In this document: positions 34,005 to 45,704 of the stretch, in pieces
Numbering within the stretch: the first letter of the stretch is position 1
How the letters are laid out: each line of letters begins with the position of its first letter
Assembly: GCA_030512295.1 (NCBI GenBank)
Contig: JAULSR010000005.1
Location: 310,001 to 374,000 of the forward strand
Direction of reading: 5' to 3'
Origin: Bombardia bombarda
Taxonomy: Eukaryota; Ascomycota; Sordariomycetes; Sordariales; Lasiosphaeriaceae
Length of the DNA stretch: 64,000 bases
The notes under the pieces: generated by a model
Told to the model about the DNA's origin: nothing
The model's database searches: none
What the model saw: the letters and a program-made list of their open reading frames with translations, nothing else
Position numbers and translations under genes: made by a program

Positions 34005-35514
34005 ATGGCTGCGAATGAAAGAGGGAATGCGCCGCCTGGCCAGGGCCAGGGCCAGTATGGCGAGGAATGGGTTCACGACATGCGGTTGCGCTTCGAGCAG
34101 TTATTACGGACAAAGCGTCTATCTGAGCTCGAGGCGACGTGGTCACGTCAAGGGTCGCCCGCACCACGGGAGGCAGCGTCGTCGAGCAATCTGCGTGCCT
34201 CATCATCAGGTTCCGGAAGACCGTCGTCATCTCAAGACTCGGCTACTAGCCGAACACCACCCTCATACAGCTCTTTGAAAAACATGCCTCTATGGCCGAT
34301 AAAGCCATTACCAAACGATCTCCCGTCACAAAAGTTTAGAAACATGCTTATATCGCTTTCGGCTACCCCCACTAAATACGAGAATCCCGGTCTGCTAGAC
34401 GAAGCTCTTCAGGTCATCCCGTTGGACAGGATATATGGCGAGGCCGAGGAGGAGACACAGGTGCTCCAAGCCCAGGCTGAGAGTATGGGGGATGGCCGGA
34501 AACCAGAATGGGGGTATCAAGATTGCGTGATCCGGGCATTACTTAGGTATGATCTTGTTTGACTTGCATTGCCAGCCACCCAGCGACATTCAACGGACAC
34601 TCACTAACTGCTGTCATTGTAGGTGGTTCAAAAGGTCGTTCTTCACATGGGTCAATAATCCTCCATGCCCAGTATGCATATCGCCAACTATATCACAAGG
34701 CATGACGGCGCCTACGCCAGAAGAGAACGCATGCGGTGCACTACGCGTTGAGCTTTACCGATGTTCTAACACTAACTGCGGAGCCTATGAACGATTCCCA
34801 CGGTACAGCGACGTCTGGCGTCTGCTGCAGACACGACGCGGGCGGTGCGGCGAATGGGCCAACTGCTTCAGCATGCTCTGCAGGGCAGTCGGTGGCCGCG
34901 TGCGCTGGGTGTGGAACGCCGAGGATCATGTGTGGACCGAAGTCTATTCGGAACACCAACAACGATGGGTCCACGTCGACGCCTGTGAGGAGGCCTGGGA
35001 CAATCCACGGCTTTACACGGAAGGATGGGGCAAAAAGATGTCGTACTGCATCGCCTTTTCCATCGACGGCGCCACAGACGTCACCAGACGCTACGTGCGG
35101 AAAATGGAGCATTACAACGACCGCAACAGGTGCCCGGAGCAGGTTCTTTTGTGGATTATGGAAGAGATCAAGGACTTGCGGCGGAAGAATATGGACAAGA
35201 AGCAGCGCTGCAAGCTCGTGGAGGAGGACCAGAGAGAGAACAAGGAGCTGCGCAGCTTTGTCGTTGCTTCCATCACGCAAGCTGTGACCGAGATCGTACC
35301 GTCGCCGGTTGACAGTCAAGGGAGTGGCAGTGGAAGCGGGGCAGGAGGCAGACGTCTGGTGAGCTCGACGAATGACGATACAAAGGTGCCAGTATCTGCC
35401 GACCTGCCCACTCGCCAGAGCGGTAACTCGGAATGGGTGGCTGCTCGCGGGGAGAATGGGCGGAGGAACCCGCAGTTCCCACCACCTCGAGGCCAGGGTC
35501 CTCCCTTTCCATGA
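34005..35514 (+). CDS. png1: Peptide:N-glycanase Png1 (transglutaminase fold), two exons
   Basis: Exons 34005..34546 and 34623..35514 give 477 residues. The 76-base intron has donor GTATGA and a CTAAC branch and splits Arg181 before WFKRSFFTWVNNPPCPVC. Zinc-type Cys pairs are at 196/199 and 228/233 (YRCSNTNCGAYERFPRY). The transglutaminase core is complete: RRGRCGEWANCFSML with Cys256, NAEDHVWTEVY with His283, and RWVHVDACEEAWDNP with Asp300. KKMSYCIAFSIDGATDVTRRY follows, as in yeast Png1. The N-terminal ~100 residues are Ser-rich and the C terminus is Gly/Ser/Pro-rich. Yeast Png1 removes N-glycans from misfolded glycoproteins exported from the ER, working with Rad23 and the proteasome. In Neurospora the ortholog is reported to lack catalytic residues; here the triad is intact, so activity is plausible but inferred. 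Confidence 0.94.
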
Positions 35515-38500
35515 ACGACGACCGACTTTTCTGTCTTTTCAACTTTGATACCCGGATTATTATTACCCTCCTCGCCAGGTTGGTAAAGAGCCAGAGAATG
35601 CCACTGTTGGTCGAGAAGCAGAACACGGCTACCGTTCGCTGCCCGCTGCACGCTCAATCGGCAGCAGTCGTACAGTCACAAGCAGCATGATATCCCGCCG
35701 CGCTTATCTCGGCTGATGTGTTGGATACCATACCGTACCAATGTCACTTCTTTTCCTTTCTCCTCTGTGCCGATGCGTCTATGAAGGTAGATGGACAGGA
35801 GAGGGATATAGATGTTTGATCTGGTAAACCAACCTTGTGATGGAGCATTACGCCACATAAAACCCCAAGCCTCCTCCTACCTTTATGCATACATATACCA
35901 TACCATACTCTACCAAACCGGGATTGGACTTGCTCGACATAGCTCACATTGGGCAGCAGCAGATACAAAACCCGACTTTATGTTTAATGTTACTTTACTT
36001 TTGTTGTTCTTTCTGCATGACTTGACAGCCTCGGACCGGACTACCTACCTACCAGCATAGCCTAGCGGCATCGGCGTTGGCGTCGGCCTTTGCGATGAAT
36101 TGGCCCCCCCCCCATCATAAATCTCTTCACCTACCCCCTTCGTTCAGACCTGCGGGCTCTGACTTGCGGACTCTGATTCGTTTTACCTCCTTTTCTTTCT
36201 ATTTATCGGTACTACCCAAACACACCTACACACAATTCTATATATATTATCTACTATCATACCATCGAAGGGGCCTGGCTGTCAGATGAAGTCGGTAGTG
36301 CAGTCGGTGGGAGGAGAGATGCCGTCATCTTTTTTGTCATTTTGTGTTTTTTTTTTTTTGGTACTGGGTATCGGCACGGTATTAGGAAGGGTGGAATGTG
36401 GATGGATGTTATACGATCCGATCGTGATACACGATCCCGATCCTGATTCGTGCCGCGGCGTTCAAGGAGTTTTGCAGGGGGTACGAGAGTGGAAAGGCGG
36501 GGAACGGAAAGGTGGCGGGTGGGTGGTGATCGGTAGTCAAGCCATGGTATGAAACTGGTTCGGTTGCATGTCTATCTCTCTGCCTGTTGGTTTGTATGAT
36601 CGAAATGCTGCTGCTGATGCAGCGACAGGGCAGGAAGGAGGTGGTGGACGGGTGGGGGAATTCATATATGGGGTTGGAATTATATTGCATTGCCGTTTGT
36701 GATTTTCTGGGAAGGAATGTTCTTTGGGGGTTGGAAATACCAAGGAAGAAGAAAGCAAAAATCAAAGTTACGTATCTGCATATATACTGGCGGCAGGAGT
36801 AGAGTAGAAAGCTCTCTGGGCATCGAAGTACTTGGCCATCTTGATATCTACCTACTACCTGCCCGGTCGGGGCATGGTTTTATACTTTTATATGACTGGG
36901 TTGCGACCCAGTACTTTACCCTACTTACGCAACTGGTGGTTTGACTGATGCTTGTTTGTTTCTGATTGATATGTGCCTTTGGCTGCTTGTGCGAGCGAGA
37001 CTGGCAACTTTGTAGCTCCAGCATTACGATTTTCACGACGATAAGGGGCTGTTGCCAAGACTATGGACCAGCAGTGTGGCGGGTTGATGACGCGCCTGCC
37101 TTTTCCATTTTGCCGGGTAATGGCAGAGAGAGAGAAAAGGAAAATAAGGGGTTCTTCGCATGTGTATATATATATACGAGACGGCTATATTGGTTGGCAC
37201 GGCCCGGTCGGTCGGCCGCTGGGCGGGCCAGAGGAGCAAGGGGTTTTACTTGTTGAAGGAGATGCCAGACACCCAGCGAGTACCGGTCTGTCTGTCCGTG
37301 TACAGAAAATCAAAATCATGATAGATTTCTTATCTTTTGGTGTCGACGTTGTTTACTTTTCAGTGTGTTTACTTATCTCTTGGTGTGTGTGAGAGACATT
37401 GGACCGGTGTAGAGGGGTGTGGGTGGTCAATAGTATAGGGGGGAGGCGGGATGGGATAATAGCATTGGGTGGGAGAAAGAGGGGAACTTGAGATAAGGTT
37501 GAGATTAGGATGGCGACTGGGATTGTCAAGTTGGGATCGGGACTGAGACTGGCTGGACCTGGCTGGGACTGGGGACAATGTCTGGGTGTCCTACTCCTGC
37601 CTGGCATGTTAATATGTGGATATATACGTTTCTGGGAACATGGAGCTGGGGCGTGTGGGGGTTCCGGAGCAGATTTAGGGAGGAGATAGGGAGAGACGGC
37701 AGAGAAGGTGGGGAGGCGGGAGGGTCAGTGACGAGTAACGGGAAACCGGTCATGTAGAGGTGGGTGTTTCTGGGTATATGGGATAGAGTGGGTGCATCTA
37801 CGGGATATTATATGTGGGGCATGGGCATGGGAATTAGGAGGCTGAATTGAAGGCCGGGAAGGGATAGTCCAGTAAATAGAGAATGGGTGATGTGATGGGA
37901 TGTGAGTGGGTGTATGGGTAGACAGTAAGGGGGTGGAAAACGGGGGCGTTGTGGTGTCCAGTTTTCTTTTCAGTCTTCAGCGGAGCTATACCGAGGTTGA
38001 CATTTCAAATAATGAACCAATATGTTTTCACGCTGATTATCGCATCCATAGTCATCATATCTTACCCGAGTAAGTGTTTTTTTGTATTGTATAGATTGTC
38101 CCTTACTCCCCTTTCTGTGCCCCTTTTACCCCTGAGAAAGACCAAAATGGCCAACATGCCGAAATGACGATTTTTTACAATACCGATTGATGATACTAGC
38201 CACCTGGCGTTACTAGCAGCCAGTTTTCTTTGTCAGAATCCGTCGTCATTCAAACTCGTATTCAAGCCGGCACGTCAAAAAGGGGAAATAAGCACAAGGG
38301 AAACCTCAGGCACATCAGATGCATGGCTAACCTTGTCCGGACAATAGAAGCTTTTTGTCTCCACCGTTCTTTATCTACAATTCTTACAAACGCTGTAGGA
38401 TGTCCTGTCAATAGTGATGTCAGATCAAACTACCAGCATCACAAACTATCGTGACATTTCATGGTCAAAATTACACAGACCTGGGATGGTGAAGTTGCCT

Positions 38501-38751
38501 AAGACAACGTACACCATGGGAAAGAGTCTGTATAGGATGAAGTCATGAGCAACAGTTCACGTAGAGGTTTACACAGAGGTAAAACTAGCGAATAGAAAAC
38601 AGCATCCGAATGAAAACAACACTACGGATATTGTAAATTAGACGTACTATAGAAATGACTGCTTACCGTCCAGCACCAAGCATAAAAACGTGCCACGAGA
38701 CACACCAGTCCAGTGGTACAAGTAGAGAAATAAGGAAAACAAAACAGAAAA
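35515..38751. other. 3.2-kb convergent interval without a recognised gene
   Basis: Both flanking genes end here (png1 from the left, the 1295-residue orphan from the right). The interval holds their 3' ends, a short C run near 36106-36115, a T run near 36350-36358, a small hairpin at about 36893-36912 (ACTGGGT with ACCCAGT), and a G-rich strand-asymmetric stretch from about 37390 to 37930. No coding frame with family resemblance or splice support was found. Confidence 0.5.
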
Positions 38752-41700
38752 CTACGCCCCGATCATCTCTACATCATAATTCCTAGCAGCCTCTTTCTTC
38801 TTCCTCTCCACCTCTTCTTTCTTTCTCTCCGCCTCTTTCCTCTTCCTCTCTGCCTCTTCCTGGACAGCCACCGGGTCCCAGCTTGTGGGCACAAAGTCAA
38901 CGTCAGGTAGCCAGGGCAGGCCGCGTCTGCGGCGCCACTCGGCGTCGACTTCCTCGTCTGTGGGTTCCGTCGGAGATGGCCCAAACCTAGGAATGACTCG
39001 AGTCAGAGTCTCGCGCCAGGTGCGCTTCCTGTTGTCATCTTTCCCTGGGATTAGGGCTATTTTGTCGAGAAAGAATTTAACATGTCAGCCATTGCATCTA
39101 GTAATGTCCCTGAACACACAAAACAGAGCAGACAATAAGGGGGCCGCGAAAACAAGGCAAAAAGCCAAGCAAAAAGCCAAGCAAAAAGCCAAGCAAAAAG
39201 AAATACTCACATCTATTGACAAGATTAGTCAACTCTTCCTCAATAGTATACCGCTGCAGTCTCGTATCCCCAATCGGATACAGAGCCGGCCCGGGCCGGA
39301 ACTTGACCTTCTCCTCGGCAAACCTCTGCAACTTCGGCCTCATCCATCGCTGGTCCGTCGGGTCCAGCGCGGCCGGATCATACGTCTGCATGGGATCCAG
39401 CCGCCCGTCGCTCACAATGGCATTCCTGGCCTCGTCAGAAAGATAATCCGACTCGAGCGGCCAGCGGTTGACGCTCCAGAACTGCTTCAGCTTCCTTTCG
39501 CGCACCGCCGCGCTGGCCCAGTCCCAGCTGTAGTCTCTCACCACCACCGTCTTCTCCTTATACTCCTTCTGGCTGTAATACACCCGCTTCCGGCAGGGAT
39601 ACAACATCGTCTTGTTCTCGCTGACCTCCTCGATGACCTTGGTGCGGATGAGGGCCAACGCCTGCGTCGCAGACATGTCCTTCTTGTAGTCCTTCTTGTT
39701 GATGCGCTTGACCAGCTCGGGCAAGGTGGGCACGTTGTAGGCGTCTTCGAGCGTGTCGCACTCCTCCCTCCACTTGTCGAGCGACCTCTGCATGCGGCGC
39801 CTCTCCATCTCAATGGGCCACTGCCGCTGGTGTCGTTCCCTCTCAAAGCCGGCCAGAGCGCGCTCGAGTTTGAGGATGGTCGTGCCCAGACGGAAGCCCA
39901 GGGCAATGAAGAAGTGCCAGACAGGCGCGCTCTTGTCGATGGTTTTGCCGGTTTTGAGCCCACGACCCTTGACCGTCGATATGACATCGGGCCAGCTGGC
40001 AACGTACTTTTGAGAAAAAGCGACCGGGCGGTTCTCCCTGGAGGGCGGCTGCGGCCACTTGACGCGGTTCTCGGGGAAGTACCTGGCCGCCGGCCGTCGG
40101 ACGACGCCGTAGACGGCCGGGTCCAGCTCGAACCGGACGTGGCCGCTGCGGTGCATCCTGTCGAGCCAGGCGCACGCGTCAAACGGCATGAACCTGGCCT
40201 TTTCCAAGCCATTATCGTTGCCACCAGCACCGGCATTGACCTTCTCCAGCAGCTCCTCCACCGTGACCGCCGCATCATGACTGGCAAACAGCCCCCCCGG
40301 ATTTCTATCGTCCAGCTCCCTCTGCACCCTGTCCGCAAACCGCAAAAACAATCTATACCGGTCATTCACCCCCAGCCCCTCCGCCTCGTCATCCTCATCC
40401 ACCCCGGGAACATCGAACCCCCGCATCCAGTTCCCCTCATTCACCGCCTCCCCTGCCCCAAGAAATCTCAACCACCAAAGCTCGTCCCCCGAAACCATCT
40501 TGGGCTTGTCCAGCCCCACCCCCTGGCGCTCATCCTCCTCCTCCTCCTGCTCCTCCTCCTGCTCCTCCTCCTCCAGCCTCACCCCCACCGGCCAATGGTT
40601 CTCAAACTCCCCCTTCAGCCCCCGCTCCGCCAGGTCCAGCGTCACCCCCAACACCTCCCTCGGCTCCCGCAGCATCCCCGTCCGGAGCACCTTGAGCGCG
40701 GTCCGGCACTTCCTCAGCAGATCCTGCGCCTCCTCGACCTGGGAGATGACCATCCGCCAGACAACGGGTCCCGCGTTGATCATGTTCCGCGACAGTATGG
40801 CGTATCCCACCCCCAGGCTCTCTTGCTCCTGCTGCCTGTACAGGCTGTCCACCGCCAGCGCCGCCGCCACGCGATGACGCCTCAGCTCCCCCGCATGAAA
40901 CTTGTAAGCAAGCGTGTACGGCATCGGCTCGACCTCGTGCTCGGCAGGGATGTTCTTCCCCGTCGCGGCGACAGGCGTCCAGTACACGCCTGCCGCCTTC
41001 CTCTGCGCCCTGAGCAGCGTCTTCGCGGGCACGGGCAGCGCCAGCCCGCCGCGCCAATGTGAGGCCGCGGTAGAGTTGATGCTGGTGGGATACGCGCGCA
41101 GCATCTGCTGCAGTCCGGCCCTCCGCGCGCCGCGCTCGCGCGCCCAGTGGGCCGGGTTGTCTGGCAAAATGCAGCTGCCGTCCGAGAGCAGGGTGAGGCC
41201 CGTCTCTGCGTCCCTCTGGACCCAGCCCATCAGCTTTTCCTCGCTGTTTTGGTCAGAGAAACGGACAAAGGACTCAGACTCGATATTGGCGAGGTTGCTT
41301 TCCTCTGCGTCGCGGTCCTCCGATGTCGTGGGGACGCCATCCTGGTCAGCCCACCACGCTCGCTCGTCCGCGCCCAGGGCCTGCAGGCTGGATGCCCCCT
41401 TGGGGTATTCGGCCAGCATGGGGTTGGCGGGCTGGGGTGCCCGCGGGTAGACGCTCCGCGGGATGAGGTCTCTCTGAAGAGGGGGAGGGCCCCTGCCTGG
41501 CATGGGCCAGTTGTGCGCGTTGCCGGCCCACTTGAGCCGGGTTGGCTTCAGGGGCAGTTTAGAGGGTTTGGCGTAGACGTCAAAGGGGGGGTAAGGGTTG
41601 CGGTGATGGTTCTCAAAGAGGACGTGGGTCTTTGCCTTGTCGACGGCGTCACGAAATTTGGTCTGGGTCTGGGGGGAGGCGTGAAGGAGCTGCTTTTTCT

Positions 41701-42860
41701 CACCGTCCTCGTGGGCGAGCCAGTTGAGGTAGAGGACGACTTCGCCGAATTTGTTCTCCCAGTTGATGCAGCGGTCCACGTCTTCGTCGCACAGAAAGTT
41801 AATGACGTTGTCGAGACGGACTGCGAGGGGAGGCTGGCGGGTGCCCCTGTACCACGAGTCGACGCTGTAGTCTGGCCCTGTGCGGGCCTGAGATCCTGGA
41901 CCGGTCGAGGTTGAGACATAATCGGTTGATGGCGGGGGCATGATGGACGGGATGGACTCGAGCATCCGCAGGTGCTGGAGAACACTCTCACGCGCCCTGT
42001 CAACATCGGGGTTGGTAGGATGTGGCTTTGGAGCATCCAGTTCAATGTCCTCTACTTCGGTAGAGTATCCTGTCCCCAGCTGATCCCAAATCAAGCTCTG
42101 CTTTAGGTCCAGCACCTCTTTCTGGTCTACTCTAGCCATACCGCTCCCGTCACTCTCCGAGCTGGACTCTGAGGCCCTCTCCGAAAATACAGAATCGGCA
42201 TCTGACTCCCTACTGGCGCTACCTCCTTCTGGCAGCTCAGTCACGCTCGCTGACCTAAAGATCGGCCCCCCGCTAATGCTGCGCGTGGGCAGGTACCGCT
42301 GCGGAATCTTCGCATAGGGCAGGTCGTGCATGATCCCGTCGGCCGGATACAATAGGTCATACAGGTCGTACTTTCGCAGCTTCCCAAGGAACCTGGGGCC
42401 GAGGTTGTACCTCCTGATTTCAGGGTTCAGTAAGTGATACTCAACCCTGACGGCCGCGTCCCAATTGGTGACATCCTTGAGGACTCGTTCTTCCAGATAC
42501 GCCTTGAACAGCGGATGGCATTCGTCGTCGCTGGCGGCGTAGTCTAAGAGGAAGGCGATGAAGACTTCTGTGGAGACAAGTCAGCCGAGGTCTCAGATCG
42601 TTAGAAAAGGCAAAAGAATCATAAACAAACGAACCATCAATAGGTAGTTTAGGAAGTCCTGTCGTAGGATCAACCACCACTCTGAAAATGGGATCCCCGA
42701 AAATGGGCTCCCCGAAAATGGGATCCCCGAGTCCTACTACAGCTCGACGCGCTAGCAGTGCAGGACTGTTTGCCGTCATCAACATCCGTCTAGTACTGGC
42801 ACGTCTTCGCCTCACCCTTGACGATCCAGCAGCGGATCTGGCGATGCGGCGACGATGCAT
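38752..42860 (-). CDS. Large orphan protein, 1295 residues, three exons
   Basis: Exons 42860..42635, 42567..39211 and 39056..38752 join in phase. Intron 1 (67 bases) has donor GTTCGT, a GCTGAC branch and acceptor CACAG. Intron 2 (154 bases) has a strong GTGAGT donor and contains a 12-base tandem repeat. The start MHRRRIARSAAG is chosen over an in-frame ATG 111 bases upstream whose product begins with a poly-Phe stretch from an A-run. The protein begins Arg-rich and has a DPIFGEPIFGDPIF repeat near residue 50. A conserved-looking region follows (EVFIAFLLDYAASDDECHPL to LGKLRKYDLYDLLYPADG). The central part is rich in Trp, Arg and Glu and has a Glu/Gln block (EEEEQEEEQEEEEDE). It ends in a Glu/Lys helix (EEAERKRKEAERKKEEVERK) likely to form a coiled coil. 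I recognise no domain; function unknown. The gene diverges from the retropepsin-motif orphan. Confidence 0.78.
39157..39200. repeat. 12-base tandem repeat inside the last intron of the 1295-residue orphan
   Basis: The unit GCAAAAAGCCAA occurs 3.7 times without mismatch, starting within ten bases of the 5' splice site of the minus-strand gene. If the intron is retained, each unit codes for a GFLL-type hydrophobic tetrapeptide. Confidence 0.9.
42684..42731 (-). repeat. 15-base tandem repeat coding for DPIFG/EPIFG
   Basis: Three near-identical units (GAAAATGGGATCCCC type on the plus strand) code for GDPIFGEPIFGDPIF in exon 1 of the 1295-residue orphan. Confidence 0.85.
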
Positions 42861-43171
42861 GGTTTCTTTACCGTAAGATGTCCTATGACTAAAAGATACT
42901 GAGGGCTCAGAAGAACTTGGACAAAAAAAAAAAAAGGTGTCTCTTGGGAAAGGCTGGAATGTTATATGCAAAGGAGGGGTGTTGTAGCCTCTCTGTTAAT
43001 GACAATAGCGAATCCCGTGATATGATAAATGAAATGAAGCACTTCTGCTTTCGGACTTGTCCGGAAATGGTGAAGGGGAGACAAAGGCGGCCGCCGGCTG
43101 GGAGCTTAAGGTGCCTGTCGAGACAAAGCCACCATCAAAGTGTACACAAACGGAAGTTCCTTGTGCTGGCA

Positions 43172-43221
<50 letters not shown>

Positions 43222-43361
43222 CCCGCCCTCCTTTGTGATCAACCAGAGTAAAACTACACGGATGAAGTCCACATAAACCAACAAAATCTGCATATCTGGC
43301 CTGGTATCAGCGAGACTCTCTTCGTCTCTTCCTCGGGTCGGCTTTTCAAAATCAGCTCAAG
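42861..43361. promoter_or_regulatory. Divergent promoter of the two orphan genes, with CA repeat
   Basis: 500 bases separate the start codons. An A-run (42921-42935) lies near the minus-strand start. A perfect CA dinucleotide repeat of about 21 units spans 43175-43216. No gene is visible. Confidence 0.6.
43175..43216. repeat. CA microsatellite, about 21 units
   Basis: Perfect alternating CA/TG tract in the divergent promoter of the two orphan genes. Such purine-pyrimidine alternation can adopt Z-DNA and is highly length-variable. Confidence 0.92.
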
Positions 43362-45704
43362 ATGTCCGCCCAGCCATCAAGACGACATCGTGCTGGCTCA
43401 GTCAGGGGTTCTCGTGCGGCAGGAACCTCAAGCCGCACTGGGACGGGCCCGTCAAACACCCCCGACCCCACCGCCAACTATGAGCAGAATACCAAGAGTG
43501 TCCAACAGAACCGTGACACTGAGGTCAGATGGCAACCTTACCCAGGAAGGCCAAGGACACGTAGTATATCCAGAAGGCTGCTTGAGGAAGAAGCCCGCTC
43601 GTCCGCTCCAGAAGTCGCCGAAAGCAATGGCAGAGCTTCCAGCCAAATCCAAAATGGTGATGTCCAAGAAAATGAAGAAGCCAAGCCATGGCCATCTGGC
43701 AATTGGAGGCCTGACATAACGATAAACGCCCCTCTCTTTCTTCCGGGCGAGAATCTGAGTCGGATCGAGCTTGCCGACAGAAAGATTGCCCATCGGCGAT
43801 TCTTGGTGGAAATATACCCAGGGCTTGCATCTCATCTCGAACGACTCGAGAATGCCATCAGGGAGCGAGAACAGCTCGACGAAAACGACGTGGAAAACAC
43901 CGCTCCAGAGTAAGTGCCCGAGAGATATTGAGATCTCCCCTCAAACTCAAAAAGTGGGAGTAGAAGCTCACAACCGCGTTCCAGATCATCCCTAGCCTCA
44001 ACACATTCCACCGCCACCAACAACCGCACCAACCTCCTCCGTCTCGCGCTCGAGAGATCAACCTTTGGCCCCGAACGTGCAAACATCGAAGCAGCCATCG
44101 CCGGATATGAATCGGGCGCTATCACCTGCTCGTCCTCGTACACCGTCATCTGGGCCGGCCGCATCGTCGACCGCTGCCCGGATTATTGGTCCTTCACCCA
44201 CGACCGCCGGGAGCGGCTGGACCGCTACTGCAACGAGCACGGCCCCGGCTGGCTCTGGTACGAGCCGCCCCTGACCTCCGAGTTTGGCAACCCGCTGCCC
44301 GGCGGTGCCGTCGCCAAAAAGGCCATCGCCCTCGAGAACCAGCGCCACTTGGACGACGACCAGGGCCACTACCTCTGCCGCATGGGCTTCCGCAAATGCA
44401 AAGACGTCGCGCGCTACGCGCCCAAAAACACCAAAACACCAGTCCCGACGTCCCAGCAGAAGCCTATGTTTGGTGGCGGTCAGGGTCAACCCTGGTCCAC
44501 CCCTGCTACCGCTGCCTTTGGCAGCACCAGCCAGCTCCGACCACCACCCCCCTCCGACTCCTCCGACTCCTCCCCCCAGCTGCTCAACCAGCCCAACTAC
44601 AACCCCACCCTAGACACCCACCGCCCCCGCGCCTTCTACGACACCCTCCTCGACTCGGGCGCCACCTTCCCCATCATCTTCAAAGCCGACCTCCGCAACA
44701 TCGCCATCGACCCCAGGGTGCACGCCTGCCAGTCCATCCGCTCCATCACCACCGTCTCCTCCGTCGAGATCCTCGAGGTCTACGACCTCGACGTCGGCAT
44801 CTACCCTCCCGGCGACCCCTTCCTCAGGCCCTCTGGTCCCCTCCACCCCTCCCCTCCCAAAGACTACTCCTCCCCTTCCCCCCTGTCCGTCCCCATCACC
44901 CCCGTCATCATCTACCCGCAGCCCAACAACCCCAACAACGACGACCAAGTCGCCCGCGGCGCCGCCGTCCCCGAGCGCCTCTCGGGCATGATCCCCTTCA
45001 ACATCTGCTACATGTCGTCCGCGCCCGGCAACCGCAAGCTGTGGATAGGCAGCAGCCGGCGGGAGGTGCTCGGCTCGCGGACGATGCCGGGCCAGATGCA
45101 CTTCGCCCCCGGTCGGCACCACTGGCTGAACCCGTACAGGGGCGAGCGGGAGAGACGTGTAGACCCGGCGGTCGTAGTAGAGAGGACGAGCCCCAGACAT
45201 CCGTGGGACCTGCTCAACCACCTGGCCGGCAGCAAGCCGGGCAGGATCACGTTTGAGCATCGGTATACGCACCCCGGGAGCGGCGTGAGATTTGTCGTGA
45301 GGGAGATTGATGGGGACGGGGAGGAGGGCGAGGAGGAAAAGGGCACAGATCAAGCTCTCATATTGCGGGCCAGGGCCGATAATGGGAATTGGGGTGTGGA
45401 GCTTGACCCCGGGGATCTGCAGCCGGGCATGAGGGGGGTCGAGATGTATCGGGTCGTGGCGCCGGAAAATATTGAGGGCAGCAGCAGTAGTAGTAGTAGT
45501 AGTAGTAGTAGTAGCAAGGCGGTCCAGAAGAAGCCGAATGTGCAGCAGCTGGTCAGCGGTAAAAGAAGAAGGTCGCAAAGGGGCGCTGCTGGGGAAGAGG
45601 AAGGTCAAGGCGTCGGCACGCCTGGCAGCCCTAGCTCTCCGCTCAAGAAGATGCAAAAGGTGAGTATGTTTGACTCCGTCAGGGGCAGGATGCAAGGTTG
45701 GTGA
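43362..45704 (+). CDS. Orphan protein with retropepsin-like LDSGAT motif, two exons
   Basis: Exons 43362..43909 and 43985..45704 give 755 residues. The 75-base intron has donor GTAAGT and acceptor CCAG. The N-terminal ~120 residues are Arg/Ser-rich and disordered. Residues ~185-310 form a folded-looking block (YTVIWAGRIVDRCPDYWSF, WLWYEPPLTSEFGNPL, GHYLCRMGFRKCKDVARY). Then comes RAFYDTLLDSGATFPIIF, with D406-S-G-A-T in the hydrophobic-hydrophobic-D-S-G-A context of retropepsins, followed about 135 residues later by REVLGSRTMPG (E543 to G551), which fits the hydrophobic-hydrophobic-Gly element of that fold. This suggests a retropepsin-like domain, but one motif is short and the loop between is Pro-rich and unusually long. 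The C terminus has a poly-Ser run and basic residues. A GTGAGT near 45661 could be a donor for an unseen last exon. Function unknown. Confidence 0.78.
45478..45516 (+). repeat. AGC/AGT run coding for poly-Ser
   Basis: Twelve consecutive Ser codons near the C terminus of the retropepsin-motif orphan, between EMYRVVAPENIEG and a basic segment. Confidence 0.9.

Noticed and set aside
38885..41062. 725-codon open frame on the plus strand opposite the 1295-residue orphan
   Set aside because: It is antisense to a gene with intron support on both ends, and its Leu/Pro/Arg-rich composition is what codon bias of the real gene produces on the other strand.
42861..42971. Upstream ATG at 42971 as start of the 1295-residue orphan
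   Set aside because: The extra residues include a poly-Phe stretch from an A-run, and the ATG at 42860 opens a normal basic N terminus.
43175..43216. Possible CRISPR-like or satellite array
   Set aside because: It is a plain CA dinucleotide run with no spacers.
45661..45683. 23-base intron at the end of the retropepsin-motif gene (GTGAGT to TCAG)
   Set aside because: Too short to be spliced. The unspliced stop at 45704 was kept, although a longer intron to an acceptor near 45735-45740 cannot be excluded.
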